From: Rhizophlyctis rosea
Taxonomy: Eukaryota > Chytridiomycota > Chytridiomycetes > Rhizophlyctidales > Rhizophlyctidaceae
Direction of reading: 5' to 3'
DNA length: 16,320 nucleotides
NCBI GenBank assembly: GCA_027596075.1
Contig: JADGJC010000526.1
Coordinates: 3,907 to 20,226, forward strand
Of this stretch, positions 1 through 8,390 are shown in pieces. Both the position numbers and the translations under genes were made by a program. The notes below the pieces were generated by a model, which saw only the letters and a program-made list of their open reading frames with translations, did no database searches and had not been told where the DNA came from. How positions within the stretch are numbered: position 1 is the stretch's first letter; each line of letters begins with the position of its first letter.

Positions 1-38
1 AACTGCCTGAATTCGAATCTCGTTGGCAAATTACTCAC

Positions 39-262
39 ATTCCACGGTACGTGATGTCAACCGTGTATGCATCGCTGCCCTCAGCTCTTCGACTGAGCGC
101 TCCACCTGGCTGAAAGGTATCGGCGACGAATTCCGTGTGGTGGAGAACATCAGTCGTAGGCCCCCGTCTTCCAAGCGTGGCAGCGAATGGCAGTTTGGAT
201 GCTGATGCGCCGAGACTGAGGAGCTGGACACCCAGTATTCCGACAAGGAATGACACTCTCAT
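39..262 (-). CDS. Secreted prepro-protein, first exon (truncated by window start)
   Basis: The ATG at 262 opens 74 codons plus two bases, ending at a consensus donor (GTGAGT, 38 down to 33). The intron and the rest of the gene lie off the left edge. Residues 1-21 (MRVSFLVGILGVQLLSLGAS and one Ala) are a classic signal peptide with one Arg, a hydrophobic core and small residues at the cleavage site. The next stretch has two dibasic sites, R32-R33 and R58-R59, the usual targets of fungal Kex2-type processing. A mature protein could therefore start at AEGSDAYTVDITYRG. Without the splice the frame stops two codons later, which supports a real intron. The 'AYTVDITYRG' start would suit a pepsin-like (A1) protease, where a prosegment is followed by a Tyr-rich first strand, but the catalytic DTG motif would lie outside the window, so this is a guess. 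The signal peptide and donor are seen directly; the function is unknown. Confidence 0.6.
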
Positions 263-462
263 TCTGATTCAAGGAGATCTCGAAGTTGGTGGGAGACGAT
301 GATTAAGGTGATGCGGGTGACGAAGGTATGTGTGTGTATGTATGTCAAGTCTGCACCGCAAGAATATGACACTCCAACAAGAGGAAGAAGGTTTTAAGAA
401 CAAGAGAAACAGCTTCCCTGAAGTTTCTCCCCTCAAAGTCTAGACGAAGCATCCCCTTCTGT

Positions 463-469
463 CCTTATA
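463..469 (-). promoter_or_regulatory. TATA-like element upstream of the secreted prepro-protein
   Basis: On the minus strand this reads TATAAGG, about 200 bases upstream of the ATG at 262. The spacing is longer than for the other two TATA boxes in the window, so the assignment is tentative. A short TG/TATG microsatellite-like run (about 329-346) lies between it and the gene. Confidence 0.25.
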
Positions 470-1438
470 TGACATCCCTGAACATACGTTCCAGACATCA
501 TGGCTCCTACTTCCGCGTTGGTACCCAGAAAGCCGCCTCCTCAAAGTTGGGGTATTCAACCGCATCCTCAACCTCGCCAGTAGTGGCTACTTGGACGCCG
601 AAGACGGAACCGCTCTACCAGGACCAGCCTCTGGGGACATGTAATGAGGTTCTCGGCATAACCTTTTGGACCTGACAGCGTGTTGTGCAACCTCATAAAC
701 TTTCGCTGACTGATCGCTGTTCCCTCCTGACTCAACGTTCATATCATTTTCATACAACCCCGCTCACATGCCAACTGTCTGCCGCAAAGTTTGATGTATG
801 CTTTCCCCGGTGTATATGCACTTGGTGCTACATAGCCCCTGACGCCCCGAATCTTGTTGAGTTAAGTAGCTGACCGGAAGGTCCGGAACTAGTCCTTGAT
901 GGATTGTATGGATTGCATATTATGGAAGACAGAAGCGCAGGCATTTGCTTACAAACAGTGTGGCTTGCGGCACGCGTCACTCCTTTTGAAACGGCCAGGA
1001 TTGAAAGGAGTGACTCGCGAGGGTCTCAGCCGCTGCTTGCCACCATCAATCAGGAAGGTTGTTGAACCTACAGCCGCAGAGCTCCCAGCAGACGCAGCAT
1101 TATTCCGCTGACATTGTAGAAAGGGTTTCCGAAGACACGCAAAGTCTGTGAGGACTTGAGCGGATTTAGGGCATTTCACCAGCGGTTTGGTACGCTTCCA
1201 CAGTTCAGCGGCACAGTGATGCACAGTGCCCCCAGACTCCGCCAATCATCAACGTGTCTGTGCCACCGGTCGCCCATTCTAGAACACCTAACACTTCCAA
1301 CTTTCCCAACCCTCTCCCAGGACTCTTTCATGTTTAATCATTGAAATTCACGCATCAGTAGCATTTTCGCTCTCGGAGATTGATCATACGCTCACATCGG
1401 AAAAACTATTGTCTTTCCGAGAATCCACAATACTGGAC
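470..1438. other. Stretch without a supported gene
   Basis: No frame on either strand combines a start codon, plausible splice sites and protein-like composition. A minus-strand frame is open from 1245 to 949 but contains no ATG and is preceded by a stop, so at best it would be an internal exon. I see no RNA gene or strong repeat here. Confidence 0.5.
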
Positions 1439-2499
1439 ATGACCGCAAACGCAACCGACAATGCAGAGGAGAGTATCTTGGAAACCGAACTAGAAAGTCT
1501 CTCAGCAAACGCGGTCTACGATTTGAAGTATGATCCGCCGGATCACGCTGTCCAAGCAGAAAAGTGGCAAAATTCACGTCAGTCGCAAGAATTTGAATAA
1601 ATGAATTTATATCCACAAGCTTCCCAGCTAACCATCACATTCGATTGCCAGCCACTTCACAACCGACGGATGCAAATATGCAGGAGATCCTTGAGGGGCT
1701 TCAAGAAATCGATGAAAATATTGGGAAATTCACAAACACTATGGACTGCCAAGACGCGCGGTATCGTCGTCAGCAAGTTTCCAAAGTAGCACGCATCCAA
1801 TGGAATCTCCTCATTCCTTCCCATGTGGTGTCCCGCAAATCAACAGTTTTTCGAAACATCGGTCAGTCAGACGTTGAATGACTGGGCGTTGGCCCAGAGT
1901 TTAAGATGTATCATCCAGGCGAGAACCGTGACGCATTCAGCAAGGTGGCTGAATGGTTCAGTGCATTGGATGGTTGGAAAGCTGCAACTGGGTTGACTGA
2001 TAAGCCCGTTGCACTGGAAGTGGAAGTGTTTGTTTTCGGACAAAACGGTAAGAATGGGTATGATATGAATCCAAAATCTCACCAGCAATTTACGCGTGAA
2101 AGAACGGATATGATAGAGGATCCAAATCCGGGACCAGCATCCACAACCAATGGTCCAGATACCGAGACGTCTTCAAATGATTCTGCCATGGCCGTCAAAC
2201 GAAATCCTATCAACACCCTCCTAATTGCTGGGATCTCTGCTTCCGAACTAACGTATGACGCCACAAATCAGCAGCGCATCTCGAATCTGCTGTGCAAGTT
2301 TGGACAACTAGAGCGGCTGATCATCTTTGCTATCACTCGATTCCAAATGAGGTTTAATGACGTGAGAGTCATGTTATTGGGTCTTACCAAAAAGGAGGAG
2401 AAGGCGTTGCATGAAGCGCTCGATGTGCACAAGGACATCTTTCGGTGTCTGAATGTGTTGTGGAGGAAGCGTTATTTCACCTGGCTTGTGGAAGAGTAG
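1439..2499 (+). CDS. Candidate four-exon gene, unknown protein (~286 aa)
   Basis: No family is recognised. The proposed exons are 1439-1577, 1652-1861, 1919-2047 and 2117-2499. Intron 1 (74 nt) starts GTCAGT and has a CTAAC branch sequence about 20 nt before its AG. Intron 2 (57 nt) also starts GTCAGT. Intron 3 (69 nt) starts with a strong GTAAGA and contains CTCAC. All three are phase 1 and every junction keeps the frame, while retaining intron 1 or 2 gives a stop. An alternative acceptor for intron 3 at 2137 is also in frame, and intron 3 could be coding because it has no stop. The protein has an acidic N-terminus (residues 1-45), a short helical segment with acidic and amphipathic character (about 56-85), a Thr/Ser/Asn-rich linker (about 160-190), and a C-terminal helical region ending in KRYFTWLVEE. 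There is no signal peptide or membrane helix. The last exon, open for about 130 codons, is the best supported part; the exact start is uncertain. Confidence 0.45.
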
Positions 2500-3283
2500 A
2501 ATGCGGGAATTGTATGGTCAAGTCTCGGGCTGCTCACGAAGTGGTGGGAAATACACAATGGTGAAGGAATCATGGTGTACGCCCGTGCTGCCCCTTTGCT
2601 TCAAGGTTTGCAGTTTTTGGAGCATCTCAAGGTACACCATTCCATTGCTCTTGGTGTGCATCCCCCTTCAGGCCCCACCTGTCTTTCGTAATGTACGTTG
2701 GTCATCATGAGAGATAGTCATAAGAGGTTGTCGTCATAAGATGTAGTCATCATGAAAGAAACAGAGGAGGCTTCATTCCCACAGCTGGCATTGCGCCCGC
2801 CCTCTGGCGGAATAATCCGGTAGATGCACGTTTTGATGACACCTGTCAAGGATGGGATGCTGGTATCATTTTTAAGTAGTCTGACTTGGAGTGTGTCTCC
2901 GGCGGGAGGAACGTTGTGGTGGGGGAGGTTGTTGCAATCGGATGGCGCCATCAAGGGTACGCCACGAAACGGAGACTGAACGGAGCGAACTGCATACAGA
3001 CATCCTCGGAGCCCGCTGCTGGATTGGAAGTTATCCTATTGAGCCACGCGGTCCCTGTCGAATCTTGGCGGCAAGAGGGCCTCAAGCTTATCAAATCCGC
3101 AATTTGCAAGGTGGGGAGATTTTGTCACGATTTAATTTTTATACTTTTGGCTCGCCAATTCACAAAAGGCGCCGTCTCACGAATGCATGAGGGAGACATG
3201 TGAAGATCGATCTTGCCAAAGGGTGCTGACGTTTGAAACATGAGTCGGACGAGATCCGAGAGAGTTTGAACCCTTGGGTCTTG
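2500..3283. other. Stretch without a supported gene
   Basis: Two plus-strand frames (about 2886-3203) and a minus-strand frame (2954-2718) overlap here, and none is convincing. One plus frame, about 3020-3190, translates to a segment with 'GPCRILAARGPQAYQIRNL' that vaguely resembles the C-terminal end of Ty3/gypsy integrases, so a very decayed retroelement scrap is possible (see findings). A short degenerate GTCAT repeat sits at 2701-2760. Confidence 0.4.
2701..2760. repeat. Degenerate GTCATMA short tandem repeat
   Basis: Four imperfect copies begin at 2701 (GTCATCATGAGAGA), 2716 (GTCATAAGAGG), 2732 (CGTCATAAGATG) and 2746 (GTCATCATGAAAGA). Spacing is about 14-16 bases. The first and last copies are nearly identical. 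No function is evident. Confidence 0.55.
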
Positions 3284-3874
3284 CCAATCGCGAGGGCTTC
3301 CAACACGGAAGCATCAAGGACCCCAACCAAGCCACAGCGTGGCAGCCACGAGTTACCAAATTGGGAAGGTCAATGGCGTCGCAGTCCTAAAATCTCGGAG
3401 CCCCGTGTCCGACGCGTCGGAGCAAGCCAATCGCAACAGTTTGTCGCACATGGAGGTGGCTTGGCAACACCAACCACAGCACGGAAAGCCAATTGAACAA
3501 CGTTGACCGCGGGTGTCGCGATTGCGTGAAGCGATTGGGTGAACACATCTGGCCTTGGTGGCACAGAGGTGCAATGCCCCAAAATACAAGCTGCAGCCTG
3601 CACAAATTTTTGCTTCTCACACCAAAACGTGATGCTTGGGCCAGATCGGCACGATTCGCAACAGGTGGGGGAGACGAGGAAAGATGAGCTGGACAATGTC
3701 AACATTGGCACAGTGCCAGTGCCTTCAAAGCCGGAGCACCAATGGGCGGGAAGCCTGGAATTTTAGCCAATCACAATCTCAGTTCGCAGTTCTCGCAACT
3801 GGCCCCGAGTTGCATGAAAACCTGTAGCTTGCAGGCGCAGTTTTGCAAGAGGGAAAAAGGAACATTCTCATTGG
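3284..3874. promoter_or_regulatory. Cluster of nine CCAAT boxes
   Basis: The CCAAT pentamer occurs at 3284, 3427, 3489, 3739 and 3767 on the plus strand and, as ATTGG, at 3360, 3534, 3704 and 3870. That is nine in about 590 bases, where roughly one is expected by chance on both strands. Several share a wider context (CCAATCGC or CCAATCAC) matching the usual preference of the heterotrimeric CCAAT-binding factor (HAP/NF-Y). The cluster lies 470-1060 bases upstream of the ATG at 4340, so it may be a distal control region for that gene. The open frames inside it are short and mutually overlapping, and I do not call a gene here. Confidence 0.35.
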
Positions 3875-4199
3875 CCAAGATGCACAACTGCGATTTTGAT
3901 AGGACGAAGTCCAACGAGGCTTTGCTAAGACCCCCTTGAGACTTTCGACATCACATTCCAAACTGCCGGTTCTGGTTGGCATCAGAAGCAAGATGGCGCC
4001 GCGTGCAGGTTGATTAGCTGATTTTTGATAGACGGGGAACACGCTCTCTCGGAGGTGTCTTCCTTCCATGTCTTCTTTCATATCACGTTTGGCTTTCCTC
4101 AGACTCTCAAGATGCAAATCACGCTATTTTCATTGACTGAGATCATAAAGATCATGCTGCAAGACGCGTTCCTATGCTGGTTGCGTCGTAAAAAAGACA

Positions 4200-4205
4200 T
4201 ATAAA
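4200..4205 (+). promoter_or_regulatory. TATA box of the gene at 4340
   Basis: TATAAA lies 135 bases upstream of the ATG at 4340. The intervening leader ends in a C/A-rich, ATG-poor sequence just before the start codon, as is common in fungal 5' leaders. The TATA-to-ATG distance is nearly the same as for the secreted gene at 10090. Confidence 0.65.
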
Positions 4206-4339
4206 CTCCGTCATCGTCATGCGATCCCCAATGTTTACATACGTCGTCGTTTCATTTTGTTGATCTGCTTTCATAAGACGGCGTTTCGGCCGGTAATTCA
4301 AACCTTTACATACTATCAACACTAATACCACACACAAAC

Positions 4340-5170
4340 ATGTCCGTCGCAATGGAACGAACACCCTCCCTTCAACACTCTCCAGTATCCCCACCAGTCC
4401 GTCCCCGCCGCACAACCTCCTCCATCTCCCTCCTTCCCCTCCATCTCGCCAACCTCAGCGCACAAAAACTCACCGCCGAGTTCAACCGCCAAGACGGCCG
4501 CGACGTCGTCTCCTTCCGTAAAGTTGTCCTAGTTCAAAACTTCATGGGCGTCTTGCGCGAAGAATGGATGCGCATGGAGGAACAAAGGATGCGGGCTCTT
4601 GCCGCCGTCACCGCTCGCACTCAAGAGCGCGTCGACCGCTGGTCAAGGGAACTTGCTCCCGTTGAGGAGCACGACTCCAACGAAGCAGTTCCTATGTGCA
4701 TTGACGAGGAACAGGACACCAAACCTGCCATTCCTCCCCGTCCCCCCGTGAAACGCCGCAGCGCATCCCTCAAACCCCCATCCCCAACCTCCGACATCAC
4801 CGAATTCGTCCTTCCCCTCGTACCCACATCCTCCGTCTCCCCCGCAGCAAAACCCGACCTCGAAATGGGGTTCGTCTCGGACGACTCCAGTTCCGAGTCC
4901 GACGACGATAGCGACATTTCCTTCACTTCCGTTTCCAGCTGCGATGATGGGAAGGTGTCTGATGCTGACTCGGGTGTCGATATGGAGGATTACCAAGGAG
5001 CGCCGGTCAACATCTACTCCGAGAAGGACCCACGATGGGGATACCAGCAATCATATGAGAAGCACCAACAACCTCTCGGTCACGCTGTTATGATCGAAGG
5101 CGTCCTGGTGCCATCCGTGCCCGACACGCTCAACAACGCTTTCGATATCGAATGGTCAATCTCACTATGA
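4340..5170 (+). CDS. Intronless gene, unknown protein with acidic serine-rich region (276 aa)
   Basis: An uninterrupted frame runs from ATG at 4340 to TGA. Codon use is strongly biased to C-ending codons, unlike the flanking DNA, which supports real coding. Residues 1-35 are Ser/Pro/Arg-rich. Residues about 38-108 are predicted mainly helical, with a charged, Met/Arg/Glu-rich amphipathic stretch (about 72-105) that could form a coiled coil. Residues 130-150 are proline-rich with a basic KRR patch next to a PxxP-type IPPRPP motif, a possible nuclear-localisation or SH3-binding element. Residues 180-215 are a Ser/Asp/Glu cluster (SDDSSSESDDDSD) typical of casein kinase 2 substrates. The C-terminus (about 222-276) is less biased and may be a short conserved tail. 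There is no signal peptide or membrane segment, so it is probably nuclear or cytoplasmic. I do not recognise the family; a regulatory or scaffold role is only inferred from composition. A TATA box lies at 4200. Confidence 0.85.
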   Translation: MSVAMERTPSLQHSPVSPPVRPRRTTSSISLLPLHLANLSAQKLTAEFNRQDGRDVVSFRKVVLVQNFMGVLREEWMRMEEQRMRALAAVTARTQERVDRWSRELAPVEEHDSNEAVPMCIDEEQDTKPAIPPRPPVKRRSASLKPPSPTSDITEFVLPLVPTSSVSPAAKPDLEMGFVSDDSSSESDDDSDISFTSVSSCDDGKVSDADSGVDMEDYQGAPVNIYSEKDPRWGYQQSYEKHQQPLGHAVMIEGVLVPSVPDTLNNAFDIEWSISL

Positions 5171-5677
5171 GAGCCACCTTACCTTCCTACCATCCTACCT
5201 ATTTATTCAAACCAATACCACCTTACCTTACCGTACCATACACCACCTAACCTCTAATATATCACCCCTAATCGTCCTCACAAAACGATAATCTCCAAAA
5301 CCCGAAACCAAACACTCATACCCGGCTTCGCGCCTCTCTGTACATACCGTTTACACCTTCCATACCGCATACCTCTTCGACATATATTACTCGTAGTCAC
5401 CAATCGTTAGCCTCGTCTCTATGTTTTAGAACCGAAAACCAAGTTTAGCTTATTGAAAAACCGGAAAAGGAAAGAAGAAAACCGAAAAACGGAAAATGAA
5501 ATAATCTGATTTGGGCTGGGGTTCTATGACGTTTACAATCTATGATGATTTTTAGCTATTGAATACGCATTAGGTAGTCTTTGTCGAATAGGCGTTTTTG
5601 TATGTAGTTTTCGCTTTTAGCCTTTGTGATATTGTCGTCGCGGGCTGCAAATATGATGAGAGTCTGAGACTCAAGGT
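5171..5677. other. G-poor 3' flank and purine-rich tract
   Basis: Between 5174 and 5323 only four of 150 bases on the plus strand are G, with repeated TTACC/CTACC motifs. This is probably the 3' untranslated region and terminator area of the preceding gene. From about 5453 to 5505 a purine-rich run contains several CCGAAAA/CCGGAAA/ACGGAAA copies. No gene or RNA is apparent. Confidence 0.5.
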
Positions 5678-6028
5678 TTACCGACTGAAAATTGTTTCAT
5701 ACTGGTGTATTTCCTGCTGTTCCTTTTTGTTGACTGGAAATGGATGCACGAATAAGATCGACGTCGAATGACCACGTTCCACCAATAATTCAATATGGGA
5801 CACTGTCTTCCGATACCAGGCATCTCTATTGATCTGCCGAACGAATCTATTGAGGATGCCCACCAACAAAACAAAAGCCACAGTGAATCCCGATTGCAGA
5901 GATGCCAACAGACAGATCTGTCGCTACATGGTATACAAATCTTGCGATCTTGCGCAGAGTGGCATTACAAAGCGAAGCAACTTCCGGAAAAGCCGTAAAT
6001 CTAGCTCTGTGGGATGTCTTTCAATCAT
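5678..6028 (-). CDS. Candidate small single-helix membrane protein (two exons, 99 aa)
   Basis: Proposed exon 1 runs from ATG at 6028 to 5969 (20 codons, MIERHPTELDLRLFRKLLRF). A 51-nt intron with donor GTAATG and acceptor CGACAG follows (5968-5918), then exon 2 from 5917 to TAA at 5678. The junction is phase 0. Retaining the intron introduces a TAG just before exon 2, and a stop lies immediately before the ATG. The protein has a basic amphipathic N-terminus, one clear membrane helix at about residues 21-42 (ICLLASLQSGFTVAFVLLVG), then a charged region with a 'HSTSILFVHPFP' strand-like segment and a Glu/Gln-rich end. The intron lacks an obvious CTNAC branch site, and a second acceptor 4-6 bases upstream is also in frame. 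It could equally be the remnant of a longer gene. No family is recognised. Confidence 0.4.
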
Positions 6029-6314
6029 TCATACATTAGGTCGAATGTCGAGCGCAATGCCAGAAAAAGTATTGCAACGCGAGAAGGGCTTACAACAGAA
6101 GAATGCCGCAGATGGACGGTAACCCTTGTGATTTTCACGACTTGAGAATCTTCAATTAGTACATCTGGCTGACACATCATTCAATGGCAGAGTCCCATCT
6201 TACAATGGACAAAAAGAATCACAAGAACCAACCCGAATGTGACAGCCAGACTTTGACGGCTCTGACGGCGTCCCCTTTATACTGGTCATATGTCTCTCAC
6301 AGATCAAACTCATC

Positions 6315-7270
6315 TCACCATGGTGGAATTTTGCGCTGCTGCACCAATGACGTAGTCGCTGAAAAAGAACATTGTCACGCAAGGGAAGGAGTGACTGGCG
6401 ATCGTGACCGTCTCCATACCATGATGGACACCCAAACACCGGCAAAAGAACGCAAAGATCCTCTCCTCTGCATCTGCTGCATTCCGACTCAAGCCATGAT
6501 CATCACCCTCATATAACACAATGTCTCGCGAGCCCTTGGGGGAGTTTCCGTATTGGTTGTACAGCTGTTCCGCACATCGGTGAGGAAGGCATTTGTCACC
6601 TGTACCGTGGAGGAGAAGGATAGGAGTTGGTGCTAGTGTGCGGATGGGGGACGTTTCGGCGGTTTGGGAGGCGACTGTTGCGCAGCCGACTACTGTGCCC
6701 TTTGTTTGAGCTGTTGTGAAAAAAAATATATGAGACATCTTGGTGTGGCAATCATGATCCGGTCGAAAAGAGAGGTTGACTCACCACCAACAGTAAAGAC
6801 CGGTGCACCTCCAAAGGTCCACCCACTCAACACAAACTTCTCGCAACCGTAGTTCTGCTTCATCCACTGAATAGCCGTTAATACATCCGGCACGCAATAT
6901 TGGTTCCGTGCTGGCTCCCGATAGTCTAGACGCAGGGCATGCACACCGGCGGTGGATGCAAGGCGGGTCGCAAGGGAGACGTACATCCCCATTGGACCTG
7001 ATACGCCACCGCCGGCGCCTGAGACAAGCATAGCACACAAACGGGAAGGGGTGGAAGATGCATGGAGAATCCCGGGGACGGAGTGGTCGAGTGGGTCTGA
7101 AGTGTGCAAACCAGGTTTTACGTCAAAGTTCTTAATGATTTGATCTTAAGTTGCTCACCTTTGACAGCAATGGAAACACGTATGGGATCTGGTGCGGCTT
7201 TTGGTGCTGCGTGGGGCGCTTTCAATGGGTTTAGGGACTCGGGCTTATGGACTGGAACTTCATGCGGCAT
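6315..7270 (-). CDS. Alpha/beta hydrolase, KANL3/TEX30-like, with Thr at nucleophile position
   Basis: Four exons are proposed: 7270-7159, 7096-6785, 6710-6420 and 6358-6315. The introns are 62, 74 and 61 nt with donors GTGAGC, GTGAGT and GTATGG. The last has a textbook TTCTTTTTCAG acceptor preceded by GTGAC. All are phase 1 and all junctions are in frame, giving 252 aa. If the last intron is retained the frame stays open to 6310 and the C-terminus differs. The fold signature is clear: an early strand followed by the oxyanion-type loop LVSGAGGGVSGP (61-72), then LRLDYREP (92-99). The nucleophile elbow LSGWTFGGAP (127-136), the Asp turn LLLHGTGDKCLP (173-184) and the His turn GDDHGLS (210-216) complete it. 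D180 and H213 are the expected acid and base. The nucleophile position, normally Ser in GxSxG, is Thr131 (codon ACC), so the enzyme may be inactive or altered. Substrate is unknown; fungal relatives are mostly uncharacterised cytosolic proteins. There is no signal peptide. Confidence 0.8.
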
Positions 7271-7316
7271 GCTTTTCGAAAGAAGTAAATATGATGTTAA
7301 AATAAGATATGCCAGT

Positions 7317-7349
7317 CTAATGGATCGAAGCTTTAATCTCAAAATTCAT
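7317..7349 (-). promoter_or_regulatory. Possible upstream open reading frame in hydrolase leader
   Basis: A 10-codon frame (MNFEIKASIH, then TAG) ends 46 bases before the hydrolase ATG at 7270. If the transcript starts upstream of 7349 this short frame would be met first by scanning ribosomes and could dampen translation. No TATA box fixes the transcript start, so the role is inferred. Confidence 0.25.
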
Positions 7350-7583
7350 ATTTGGACAAGTCGAGTTCAAATTCTGAAATGGCTCTGACCAGAAGGCATC
7401 TCGTCTGGGTTCTGACGATGTCTGACATCACAGCCCGACGCGAGGGTCTTCCCCCCAGCCACTTTTAAGTCTGCGCCACAATGCATGTGCCACCAGTGAA
7501 GCTGTCAAACCTGTCAACTTTACGACTACAAGACTCTGTGGATAATATGGAGGCTTCCAATTCTTCTTGCCATCAATAAGCTG

Positions 7584-7929
7584 TTAGATTGAAGGACGTT
7601 CTTCCATTTTGACTATCATGCGCAGGTCCGGCAGCAACTCTTCAGATTTACCTCCAGCTGAGGAAAAGAGTTTTCCGCGGTACAGTGAATGCCCTACTTC
7701 CCCAACAATGAGAGACGCCGAAGTCAGCGTAACCATAAGTGGGGTACGATGCAGCACTCTTACATGTAATCATCTTCAACATCTGGATTGATGTTCCCAT
7801 TTTTGTTAGCGTGGCAGCATTGAAAGCATTGATGGCGCGATACCAGACCGGCGCAATGCGTTGATCGCCGTAAGGGATGATATAGTGTTGCAGGACAACA
7901 AACAAAATACTAAACAGATTGTTTTGCAT
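7584..7929 (-). CDS. Candidate two-exon short protein (79 aa), unknown
   Basis: Exon 1 runs from ATG at 7929 to 7764. A 106-nt intron (7763-7658) has donor GTAAGA and a strong pyrimidine-rich acceptor CTCTTTTCCTCAG. Exon 2 runs from 7657 to TAA at 7584. The junction is phase 1 and in frame. The N-terminus has a hydrophobic segment (about residues 5-20, LFSILFVVLQHYIIPY) that could be a signal anchor, followed by a basic/aromatic stretch and a Lys/Glu-rich tail. An alternative reading is that the intron is coding in another frame (it encodes a hydrophobic LMVTLTSASLIVGEVGHSL segment) and the gene is a frameshifted relic. Its ATG is only 8 bases from the divergent start at 7938, so at least one of the two starts is probably wrong. 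The family is unknown. Confidence 0.35.
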
Positions 7930-7937
7930 AGAACTTA

Positions 7938-8390
7938 ATGGTCTCTATTTTTAATCGCTTGAGGGTCACAGACGACTGGGAGAAGCGGCGAATTGTCAAA
8001 TGCAATACGGTTGGGTCTTATCGCATCCCAACTTTTGAACACTCACCTTCAAGTAACGACGAATCAGAAGCCACATCCGACTTGGAAGTCGACAGCAACC
8101 CTGAAAGTCAGAGCGACTCCGAAGGAAGTAGTGACTGCGAAAGCAGCAACTCCCAAAGCAACACCGTTTACGAAAGCAGTAGCGACTCCGAAAGCGATAG
8201 CAGCTCGGATAATGACTTCTTCGAAAGCGAAAATGACTACGCTGGCGATAGTGGCTTCGAAAGCACTGGAGGCTTGGAGAGCAGTCAGAGCGGTAGTGAC
8301 GACTCTGAAGGCAACAGTGACTCCGACAGCAGTACTGATTCCGATACCTCGATCACAATTGCTCGCATCAACAAATACAATTTTAGATAG
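7938..8390 (+). CDS. Acidic Ser/Asp/Glu-rich open reading frame (150 aa)
   Basis: The frame runs from ATG at 7938 to TAG without an intron. Residues 1-33 are mixed and slightly basic (VTDDWEKRRIVKC). From about residue 36 to 137 the sequence is almost entirely Ser, Asp, Glu, Asn and Gly in patterns such as SSDSESDSSSDND, with scattered Phe and Tyr. The last ten residues (IARINKYNFR) are normal. Such segments are intrinsically disordered and typical of casein kinase 2 targets, nucleolar chaperone-like tails or mineral-binding proteins; nothing distinguishes these here. The DNA is built from repeating GAAAGC and GACTCC units, so a second plus frame and a minus frame are also open. I prefer this frame because it has an ATG and ends soon after the repeat. 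No TATA box is evident. It may be a genuine gene or an expanded coding-like repeat. Confidence 0.4.
   Translation: MVSIFNRLRVTDDWEKRRIVKCNTVGSYRIPTFEHSPSSNDESEATSDLEVDSNPESQSDSEGSSDCESSNSQSNTVYESSSDSESDSSSDNDFFESENDYAGDSGFESTGGLESSQSGSDDSEGNSDSDSSTDSDTSITIARINKYNFR

Noticed and set aside
1..40. TTCGAATC near the window start, resembling a tRNA T loop
   Set aside because: The flanking bases do not pair as a T stem on either strand (position 53 is A opposite C61) and no acceptor stem is visible. The bases fall in an intron of the secreted prepro-protein.
4621..5050. Minus-strand frames of 101 and 135 codons opposite the 4340 gene
   Set aside because: They are antisense shadows of the C-ending-codon-biased 276-aa gene; composition is irregular and there is no promoter.
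6184..6516. Plus-strand 110-codon frame opposite the hydrolase 3' end
   Set aside because: It overlaps conserved hydrolase exons 3 and 4 in antisense; the hydrolase motifs decide the strand.
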